Origin: Gammaproteobacteria bacterium
Lineage (GTDB): Bacteria > Pseudomonadota > Gammaproteobacteria > Chromatiales > Chromatiaceae
Direction: 5' to 3'
Length of the DNA stretch: 6,903 bases
NCBI GenBank assembly: GCA_015231665.1
Contig: JADGBD010000106.1
Span: 1-6,903, forward strand
Shown: in pieces, positions 1 through 5,102 of the stretch
Position numbering within the stretch: the first letter of the stretch is position 1
Layout: each line of letters starts with the position of its first letter
Translations under genes and position numbers: made by a program
Notes under the pieces: generated by a model
Databases searched by the model: none
The model's input: the letters and a program-made list of their open reading frames with translations, nothing else
Told to the model about the DNA's origin: nothing

Positions 1-326
1 TTTGTTCTCGTTCTCCCACCTTGCTCGCTACGGGCACCTAAACCCGACAGGCTCCCAGCCCCGCCCTCTTGAGCCTCAGCTTCCGGCGGCCAGTCGTCGA
101 TGACACCGCAAATACACAGGTCGGTGAGGACCTCGTAATCGCCAGTGGCAAAGCGGGCTGCCGTGCCAGTGGTGAGAAACACCCAGTCGCCGGGCTTGGT
201 GCCGACCGGATCGGTCGCTGCCTGCAGCTTGCCCAGCTCATCGCGCACCAGGCGAAAAACCGTATATTTCAGGCCATCGATGCGGCTGGTGCAGACCAGC
301 GCGCCCTCAACCTGCATGATGTTCAT
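1..326 (-). CDS. csoS4B: CsoS4B, pentameric vertex protein of the alpha-carboxysome shell (3' end outside window)
   Basis: Member of the CcmL/EutN bacterial microcompartment vertex family, whose pentamers close the twelve corners of the shell. My translation gives 108 codons without a stop up to the window edge. It begins MNIMQVEGALVCTSRIDGL, has the family core TKPGDWVFLTTGTAARFA at about residues 43-60, and ends the conserved fold with CGVIDDWPP at about 73-81. The first ATG is chosen because it aligns with the MKICQVE start of CsoS4A just upstream; the second ATG (codon 4) would cut the first strand. The start overlaps the csoS4A stop by one base (TAATG) and has only a weak Shine-Dalgarno, so it is probably translated by coupling. 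Oddity: homologues stop close after the DDW motif (about 81-83 residues), but here the frame stays open for at least 27 more residues of Gly/Ser/Arg/Glu-rich sequence. The real end is not visible. The identity is certain; the length is not. Confidence 0.94.
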   Translation of the reverse strand, partial: MNIMQVEGALVCTSRIDGLKYTVFRLVRDELGKLQAATDPVGTKPGDWVFLTTGTAARFATGDYEVLTDLCICGVIDDWPPEAEAQEGGAGSLSGLGARSEQGGRTRT

Positions 327-583
327 TAGGCACCCGGCTGCTGCGGTGGCCAGTGGTCGATGATGCCGACTATGGTCAGATCGCTGGGGTAGCCCTTGCT
401 GCCCGCGGCTTCGCGCGCTGCCGAGCTGCCGACGCAGATCACCCAGTCGCCGGGCTTGGCGCCCACGGCATCCACCGCCACTTGCAGGGAGCTGCCATCG
501 CGCACCACCTGCAGGTGCTTGTGCTCCATCTCGGCGATGCGGTTGGTGGCCACCAGCGGCCGTTCCACCTGACAGATCTTCAT
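326..583 (-). CDS. csoS4A: CsoS4A, pentameric vertex protein of the alpha-carboxysome shell
   Basis: 85-residue vertex protein of the CcmL/EutN family. It starts MKICQVERPLVATNRIAEME, has the hallmark KPGDWVICVGSSAAREAAG at residues 43-61 (the glycine/serine loop that lines the pentamer's central opening) and closes with YPSDLTIVGIIDHWPP near the C terminus. The length is normal for the family (about 83). A longer frame is open upstream to 655, but those 24 residues lie inside csoSCA, do not resemble the family, and the ATG at 583 has a near-perfect Shine-Dalgarno, so 583 is taken as the start. It overlaps the csoSCA stop by one base (TGATG) and the csoS4B start by one base (TAATG). Together with CsoS4B it is needed only in small numbers per carboxysome, to seal the shell against CO2 leakage (family knowledge). 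Confidence 0.98.
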   Translation of the reverse strand: MKICQVERPLVATNRIAEMEHKHLQVVRDGSSLQVAVDAVGAKPGDWVICVGSSAAREAAGSKGYPSDLTIVGIIDHWPPQQPGA

Positions 584-2055
584 CAGTGACCTCCTGCCTG
601 GGGCTGGGCCTGTACCGAGCAATCCAGCACCTCGATGGAGCCGGGGCTGTCGCAATCCCGGGTGACCTGGAGCAGGTGCAGCAGACCGCGCTGGTGCAGC
701 TCGGCGTAGCGCGCCTGCAGCGCCTGGGCGACGCGGGCCGCGTGTTCCGCCGCGCGCTGGCGCGAGCCGGGCACCCGGCTGTGGTGATCAAACCGCAGCA
801 CCACCGGCACCGGCAGGCCATGGGCCACATTCAGGCCGGTGAAGATGCGGATGCCCACGTCCAGGTCTGGCGCCGCCTCTTCCACGGTGTTCATGTAGGC
901 GAAATACATCAGGTTGCGCAGCTGAATTTCTTCAAAGCCCACGCCGGCGCCGATGAAGCGCTCAGCATGGCCGATGTCCGCGTAGCGCCCGCCGTGGTAC
1001 TGCCGCACATAGGCGATCTGCTGGCGGTTGTTGTCGATCAGCCGCTCGATCAGCCGGGCCATGCCCTCGGCCAGATCCGGCGCGATGGCGCGAATCGCCT
1101 CGGCGCTGCTGCCGCCGCGCTGTTCCAGTTCGGCCACATCCAGCCAGCGCTGCAGGTCCAGCTCGCCCTGGCCATCGGGCAGGTGCACGCGGATGGCGTC
1201 GGTGTCGGTGTCCAGACCGATCAGCAGCAGGTCGATGGAGGCACCGCAGCAGAAGCTGTTTTCGATTGCCTCGCGGAAGGCGAGCAGCCGATCCAGCCCG
1301 GCCTGGGCCGCCTTTTGCGTGTCCGAGCCGTGGGCGGCGCAGCCCTGGTGCTGCGGGTCCACCGAGCTGAAGTGGTAGCTCAGCAGCTTGAGGTAGCGGG
1401 TCGGCGCATCGGCGCTGTTGGGCTGGCCCTCACGGAAGCGGCGCAGTTCCACCTCGGTCCATTTCTGGATGCTGTCTTCAATATCAAACAGGGCCCCGGC
1501 GTAGGATTTGCGCCGCACCGCCTGCTGCGGCAGGCGCAGCACATAGCGCACCAGATGGGCCAGACGGCCGTCGGCGCAGGGCGAGATGTCCAGGGTGTGG
1601 AAGCCGCAGCCCTGGAGGAATTCATCAAAACCCGCCGCCTGCTGGCTGGCCAGGGGGCCGTTGCCGTAATAGTCGTCGCAGAAGCGGCGGTAGCTGGAGA
1701 AGACGCACCAGGCGAACAGGCGGCGCATGTCCAGTTGATCCACCCAGGCATCGGCGAGGATCTGCTCGGGCAACTCAAAGCCCAGGCGCTCGCGGGCCAG
1801 CCGCTGGGCGCGGAGTTCGAAATCCGCCTCGTGCTGCAGCGCAGAAACCTGCTTGAGCACCGGCACCAGGTTGTCGAAAGCTCCCTTGACCTGCTGCTCG
1901 TAGGCATAGAGGCGGCCATTCTCATCTCCAGCCAAGCCAGCCGTGGCCTGCTGCAGCGGTCCGCGGGCGCCGGGGCGGCGCAGGGCGGCGCCAGTAGGCA
2001 CTCCCCTACCCCGAGCCTGGGCCTGCAGCTGCTGATGGCGAGTTGAGCGCAGCAT
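583..2055 (-). CDS. csoSCA: CsoSCA (CsoS3), carboxysome shell-associated beta-type carbonic anhydrase
   Basis: 490-residue zinc carbonic anhydrase of the carboxysome-specific epsilon/beta class. It converts bicarbonate to CO2 next to Rubisco. By comparison with the Halothiobacillus enzyme there is a variable N-terminal stretch (1-47), a helical domain (about 48-130), a catalytic domain (about 138-375) and a C-terminal domain that is a degenerate duplicate of the catalytic fold. The zinc and active-site set is intact: Cys160, Asp162 and Arg164 in SPCADGR, His228 in YHFSSVDP and Cys239 in HQGCAAHG. The His-to-Cys spacing of 11 is the family value. Other signatures are FCCGASIDLLLIGLDTDTDAIRVH (in two parts, 268-291), HGGRYADIGHAERFI and VGIRIFTGLNVAHGLP. 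The start at 2055 has GGAG six bases upstream and lies 26 bases after the csoS2 stop. The N terminus is Arg/Gln/Gly-rich and differs strongly from what I recall of the Halothiobacillus protein, where this tail binds Rubisco. Confidence 0.98.
   Translation of the reverse strand: MLRSTRHQQLQAQARGRGVPTGAALRRPGARGPLQQATAGLAGDENGRLYAYEQQVKGAFDNLVPVLKQVSALQHEADFELRAQRLARERLGFELPEQILADAWVDQLDMRRLFAWCVFSSYRRFCDDYYGNGPLASQQAAGFDEFLQGCGFHTLDISPCADGRLAHLVRYVLRLPQQAVRRKSYAGALFDIEDSIQKWTEVELRRFREGQPNSADAPTRYLKLLSYHFSSVDPQHQGCAAHGSDTQKAAQAGLDRLLAFREAIENSFCCGASIDLLLIGLDTDTDAIRVHLPDGQGELDLQRWLDVAELEQRGGSSAEAIRAIAPDLAEGMARLIERLIDNNRQQIAYVRQYHGGRYADIGHAERFIGAGVGFEEIQLRNLMYFAYMNTVEEAAPDLDVGIRIFTGLNVAHGLPVPVVLRFDHHSRVPGSRQRAAEHAARVAQALQARYAELHQRGLLHLLQVTRDCDSPGSIEVLDCSVQAQPQAGGH
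589..595 (-). promoter_or_regulatory. Ribosome binding site of csoS4A
   Basis: AGGAGGT on the minus strand, five bases before the ATG at 583 and inside the last codons of csoSCA. It is the best Shine-Dalgarno in the window. It settles the csoS4A start against the longer upstream frame. It also means csoS4A need not rely only on re-initiation from csoSCA. Confidence 0.85.
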
Positions 2056-2081
2056 GTCTGACTCCAGCCTGTCCGCGCGCC

Positions 2082-4571
2082 TTAGCCCCGGGCTCCGCCG
2101 GAATAGGTGATCAGGGCACCGTTGCTGGTATTGCCGCTGCTGCCGGTGACCTTGCTGACCGGCTCAGGGGCTTCCTGCGGCCGAGCGGCACGGGCCGCCA
2201 TGGGCTGGGCCGGACCACCGCGCAGGCTGGGGTTGCGCCGGCTGGCGGACAATCCCTCGGTGCCGGTGACGCGATCACCCCGATCCCAGTCGTCGCCGGT
2301 GATGCGCATGCCTGAATCCATGCCCTCGCCGGAGATGCGTGACTTGACCCGGCCGTCGATCTCAGCGGCGGTTTCCAGGGGTTTCTGCAGCCCTGGACCG
2401 CGGCCGAATCGGGCCTCTTCGGTACCAGTCACCTTGCCGCCGGCCTTGTCGAAGGCGCCGGTAATCTGGCCGTTCATGGCCCGGCTGGTGCCGGTGACTC
2501 TGTCCTGCACCTGCGCCGGAGCTATCTGCTGCGGGCTGGCGGGGCGCTGAGCGCCCTGGATTGGATTCATTGTCATAGCCATGGCCTGCATCAGCGGCTG
2601 GGGAAAATCCGGGCTCTGCGGCTCGGCCGGCTGACTCGGGCAGGCGGCAATGATCTGATCTGCGCCCACATAGGGGGTGCCGCTGATGGCTTCGCAAGCG
2701 CCCTTGGCATCACCGCTGATGGCTCCAGCCACCGCCGGCTGCTGGCCGGTGAGGGCTGCGCCAAAGCGACGTTTGCTCGGCGCGGCACGGCTGATGGCCG
2801 CAGACGCCTGGGGGGCCTCGCAATAGGTGTTGTACTGCTCGGCACCAATATAGGGCGTGCCGGTAATCGACTTGCAGGTGCCGGGCTCATCGCCGGTGAC
2901 CTTGAGGGAGCGACCGGTGAGACTGCCGGTGACCTCTTCGCCACCCAGGGTACGCGAGCGGCCGACCTTGCGCCCTTCGGGCTTGGGGCTGGCATCGCAG
3001 AATTGGTTGTACTGTTCGGCGCTGAGGTATTCATCGCCGGTGATCTGGCGGCAGCTGCCGGCCTCATCGCCGGTCATGCCCTCGCGCCGGCCGAGCAAGG
3101 TGCCGCTGACACGACCACCGCGCAGGGTGCTGCTCTGGCCCACCTTGGCAGGCGTGGGCTTGTCGCTGGCGTTGACCTCGCTGACATTGGTGTATTGGGT
3201 GCCAGTCAGCTCGCGGTTGGCGCCGGTTTCGGCACCGGTGACCCGGGCATTACGGTCTGGATTGGTACCGGTAACGCTCTGCTGCTTGCGCGTCTGGCTG
3301 TGGCTGCCGCGGGCCGGGCTGGGCTCTGGCGCCTTGCCGCAGAAACTCTGCATCTGCTCGGCCGAGAGGTATTCCGAACCGGTGACGCGCTTGCAGCTGC
3401 CGGGCTCGTTGCCGGTGACCTTGTCACTGCGGCCCACATCCACGCCGGTGACACCTACGCCGCGACCGGTGGAGGTCTGGCTGACCCGCTGCGGGCTGGC
3501 CGGCAGATCGGTCTGGCAGAACTCGCGGAAGATGTCCGCGGCCAGGTATTCGGTGCCGGTTACCGTGCGGCAACTGCCGGGTTCATCACCGGTGACGGAT
3601 TGGAAGCGGCCCACCTGGGTGCCGGTGACGCGCTGGCCCTGGCTGGTCTGGCTCGCGCCTACCTTCCAGCTGGCGTCCTGTGCACCGGCCTGGACCTTGG
3701 CCTGGTCTTGGGCCTTGCGCCGCTTGCCGCTGGGGGCGGATTTTTTCTGGCCGCCGTTGCCGCGCTTGCTGCGCTGTTCGCGCAGGGCCTTGGCCAGTTC
3801 ACGGCTGGAAAGATCGGGGTGAGCGGCACGGGCAGTTTGTGCCTGAGTCAGGCCACCGCTGCCGAGCCCGGCCTTGCCGCGCTGGGACTGGGCCCGACGC
3901 CGAGCCAGGGAGGCCGCTTTGGCGCTGCTTTGCACCTGCGCCGGCCGCTTGCTGTTGCGATTGCGCGGCCGTTCGGCCACCGCTGCCGAGCGAGCGGCAA
4001 AGCCGCGCGCCGGAGCGTTGGATTCCTGGACCGCTGCTGGTTTGTCCTGGCAGGCTCCGCTGCCGTTGCAGCCGCAACCACAATCCTGAGCTGAATCCTT
4101 GACCGGGCCACGCAGCTCGGTCTTGCGACCGCTGCGTGCCAGGGCTTCTTCCGCCTGACGGGTACGCTGACCCGCTTTGGCTTGGGGTACGGCCTGCTTG
4201 CCTTGGCTGGACAGTGCCTGACGCCGCTGGCGCGAAGCCTGGCGTGCGCTGTTGCCAGCAGAAGCCTTGACCGTCGCACGGGCGGCGGGCCTGGCTGCTG
4301 CGGGGGTTTCTGCCACGGGGCGAGACTCTGGCAGGGCACTGGCTGGGCTAACCGGCTCGGGTTTAGCCTGGGGTCTGGCTTGAACCCGGGCCGCTGCAGC
4401 ATTGGCACGCCGGGCCGGCGGCACGCTAGCGCCTTGGGCCTGTCTGCTACCCTGTCCAGAGCCTTGTTTAGCGCCTTGTTTAGCAATGGCGGCCTTGCCG
4501 CCGCTGGACATCGCCTTGCGTCTTGCCAGAGCCAGGGCTCTGCTGCTTGCTGCCTGTGCCTTGTCTGCCAT
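2082..4571 (-). CDS. csoS2: CsoS2, intrinsically disordered scaffold of the alpha-carboxysome
   Basis: 829-residue repeat scaffold that joins Rubisco to the shell. It is basic, low in hydrophobics, has no membrane segment and is predicted disordered. Three regions are visible. The N-terminal region (1-300) carries short helix-forming Arg-rich repeats that bind Rubisco. The middle region (303-584) has five M-repeats of about 50 residues, each with three V/I-T/S-G motifs, most ending in EYLSAEQ..FC. The C-terminal region (593-829) has degenerate repeats and ends with the family's terminal signature TGSSGN..GALITYSGGARG, which anchors to the shell. The length is close to that of Halothiobacillus CsoS2 (about 870). 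The start follows a weak GGGGAAG. In Halothiobacillus a -1 programmed frameshift yields a short and a long form; a possible but non-canonical slip site is present here (see 2601-2607). Oddities are a cysteine cluster at residues 164-174 and N-repeats that lack the cysteines I recall from Halothiobacillus. Confidence 0.98.
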   Translation of the reverse strand: MADKAQAASSRALALARRKAMSSGGKAAIAKQGAKQGSGQGSRQAQGASVPPARRANAAAARVQARPQAKPEPVSPASALPESRPVAETPAAARPAARATVKASAGNSARQASRQRRQALSSQGKQAVPQAKAGQRTRQAEEALARSGRKTELRGPVKDSAQDCGCGCNGSGACQDKPAAVQESNAPARGFAARSAAVAERPRNRNSKRPAQVQSSAKAASLARRRAQSQRGKAGLGSGGLTQAQTARAAHPDLSSRELAKALREQRSKRGNGGQKKSAPSGKRRKAQDQAKVQAGAQDASWKVGASQTSQGQRVTGTQVGRFQSVTGDEPGSCRTVTGTEYLAADIFREFCQTDLPASPQRVSQTSTGRGVGVTGVDVGRSDKVTGNEPGSCKRVTGSEYLSAEQMQSFCGKAPEPSPARGSHSQTRKQQSVTGTNPDRNARVTGAETGANRELTGTQYTNVSEVNASDKPTPAKVGQSSTLRGGRVSGTLLGRREGMTGDEAGSCRQITGDEYLSAEQYNQFCDASPKPEGRKVGRSRTLGGEEVTGSLTGRSLKVTGDEPGTCKSITGTPYIGAEQYNTYCEAPQASAAISRAAPSKRRFGAALTGQQPAVAGAISGDAKGACEAISGTPYVGADQIIAACPSQPAEPQSPDFPQPLMQAMAMTMNPIQGAQRPASPQQIAPAQVQDRVTGTSRAMNGQITGAFDKAGGKVTGTEEARFGRGPGLQKPLETAAEIDGRVKSRISGEGMDSGMRITGDDWDRGDRVTGTEGLSASRRNPSLRGGPAQPMAARAARPQEAPEPVSKVTGSSGNTSNGALITYSGGARG
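2085..2795 (-). repeat. CsoS2 C-terminal region with degenerate repeats and terminal shell anchor
   Basis: Residues 593-829. The first unit (about 593-645) looks like an M-repeat with decayed motifs (LTG, ISG, ISG) but keeps a Cys pair (626/644) and TPYVGADQ. A Pro/Gln/Met-rich linker follows (646-688). Then come VTG/ITG/VTG (691-716), ISG/ITG/VTG (746-770) and the final VTGSSGN..ITYSGGARG. The last block is nearly identical to the terminus I recall from Halothiobacillus and marks a complete protein. Confidence 0.85.
2601..2607 (-). other. Candidate -1 frameshift (slippery) site in csoS2
   Basis: On the minus strand the codons GAT TTT CCC CAG (Asp655-Phe656-Pro657-Gln658) give T TTT CCC. A -1 slip keeps Phe fully paired and puts the CCC-reading tRNA on TCC, where the first position can only form a U-G pair. 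This is therefore not a perfect X XXY YYZ heptamer. After a slip the frame stays open for about 80 codons to a stop at 2364-2362, giving a protein of about 736 residues without the terminal shell anchor. The place, after the M-repeats, fits the truncated CsoS2A known in Halothiobacillus. It is weak as sequence evidence. Confidence 0.3.
2820..3665 (-). repeat. CsoS2 M-repeats, five copies
   Basis: Five units of about 50 residues begin near residues 303, 361, 423, 476 and 535. Each has three [VIL]-[TS]-G motifs about 8-10 residues apart, and four have a Cys pair (334/352, 393/411, 507/525, 566/584). The third unit lacks both cysteines and the Leu-Ser-Ala-Glu-Gln stretch. At DNA level the units share gccggtgac-type words on the plus strand. 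In the family M-repeats contact the shell hexamers, and their number influences carboxysome size. Confidence 0.9.
3750..4541 (-). repeat. CsoS2 N-repeats (Rubisco-binding motifs)
   Basis: Protein-level repeats inside csoS2. Pattern: Arg, about five residues, Arg-Arg, x-Ala-x-Ser, then Gly-Lys. Clear copies are RALALARRKAMSSGGK (residues 11-26), RQASRQRRQALSSQGK (110-125) and SLARRRAQSQRGK (221-233). A fourth, looser copy is SRELAKALREQRSKRG (256-271). In the family such peptides bind at the CbbL-CbbS interface of Rubisco. The linkers are Ala/Gln/Pro-rich and unlike each other. Confidence 0.85.
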
Positions 4572-4644
4572 GGTCTTCCCCGTGTCTTTCAGCTTGCTCT
4601 TGTGCTTGCACTTTGTGGTTGCGGCCTAATCGGCTGAACTCGTC

Positions 4645-4674
4645 AGCCTAAGGCTAAAGCCGGATGGCTTAGGC
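4645..4674 (-). other. Hairpin(s) at the cbbS stop, in the cbbS-csoS2 gap
   Basis: On the minus strand CTAAGCC (4672-4666, containing the cbbS TAA stop), loop ATCC, then GGCTTTAG (4661-4654) can form a seven-pair stem with one bulged T. A second, overlapping dyad AGCCTTAGGCT sits at 4655-4645. An alternative outer pairing is GCCTAA with TTAGGC. No T-run follows, so it is not a standard intrinsic terminator. It may protect or process the 3' end of a cbbLS message. The rest of the 97-base gap shows only the weak csoS2 ribosome site. Confidence 0.5.
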
Positions 4675-5010
4675 GCGACCCTCATGCACCACGAAACATA
4701 CCCCCTGGCTCTGGGTGTAGTTGTCGTAACCCAGCAGACGGATGTGGTGGTCGGGATAAGCGCGGCGGCAGGCATCCAGCTCGGCCACTACCCGGTTGAG
4801 GTTCTGTTCGCCGAACATCGGCAGCTTCCACATGGTCCAGTAGTAGTTGCCGGAGCGGGACGGATGCTCGTGCTCGATGGCCGGGGTCCAGCCCTGGGCG
4901 ATCAGATAGTCGATCTGGTCATAGACCTCTTCCTGGGTCAGCTTGGGCAGGAAACCAAAGGTCTCCAGGGTCTGGGCGGTCTGGTAATCACCTACTTCAT
5001 AAGATGGCAT
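4669..5010 (-). CDS. cbbS: Ribulose-1,5-bisphosphate carboxylase/oxygenase small subunit (form IA)
   Basis: 113-residue small subunit of the L8S8 Rubisco. Four-helper-subunit caps at each end of the CbbL octamer stabilise it and, with CbbL, form the surface bound by CsoS2. Family signatures visible in order: [10 protein letters not shown] (15-24), [30 protein letters not shown] (56-68), the helix [19 protein letters not shown] and the C-terminal [19 protein letters not shown]. The length is normal (about 110). There is no N-terminal transit peptide, as expected in bacteria. The start has GAGG eight bases upstream. It lies 92 bases after cbbL, with a strong hairpin between them, and 97 bases before csoS2. 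The N-terminal [14 protein letters not shown] differs from the Halothiobacillus form I recall, but this end is variable. Confidence 0.98.
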   Translation of the reverse strand: MPSYEVGDYQTAQTLETFGFLPKLTQEEVYDQIDYLIAQGWTPAIEHEHPSRSGNYYWTMWKLPMFGEQNLNRVVAELDACRRAYPDHHIRLLGYDNYTQSQGVCFVVHEGRA

Positions 5011-5061
5011 GATGTTTTCCTCTTTCTTTCTAGCGGGTCTGGTTCTGTGCGGTGGCGTTTA

Positions 5062-5091
5062 GCCCGGCCCCTCGTGGTGAGAAGGCCGGGC
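5062..5091 (-). other. Strong GC hairpin between cbbL and cbbS
   Basis: A perfect 8-bp inverted repeat, GCCCGGCC (5091-5084 on the minus strand) and GGCCGGGC (5069-5062), encloses a 14-base loop. A further CTC/GAG pairing is possible inside the loop. It begins 11 bases after the cbbL stop. The bases after the stem are TAAACGCC, not a T-run, so termination is unlikely. A role in mRNA stability, cleavage or the ratio of large to small subunit is a guess. Confidence 0.65.
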
Positions 5092-5102
5092 GGGAGCGGC
5101 CT

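Noticed and set aside
584..655. Upstream extension of CsoS4A to the ATG at 655
   Set aside because: The extra 24 residues do not look like the family, lie within csoSCA codons, and the start at 583 has an excellent ribosome site and the normal MKI.QVE beginning.
586..2046. 486-codon open frame on the plus strand covering nearly all of csoSCA
   Set aside because: It mirrors a clearly real gene with an intact active site. Its residues are the Ala/Gly/Gln/Val/His-rich kind expected when GC-rich codons are read backwards, and it has no family resemblance or suitable ribosome site.
2085..3665. CRISPR-like array suggested by the frequent gccggtgac words
   Set aside because: The words are irregularly spaced, vary, lie in frame inside csoS2 and encode its V-T-G motifs.
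3003..4094. 363-codon plus-strand open frame, and others, opposite csoS2
   Set aside because: Composition follows the reversed repeat codons of CsoS2 (periodic Ala-Gly-Asp), with no independent signal.
4645..4674. Intrinsic terminator after cbbS
   Set aside because: Hairpin present but no T-run follows in the direction of transcription, and the operon clearly continues into csoS2.
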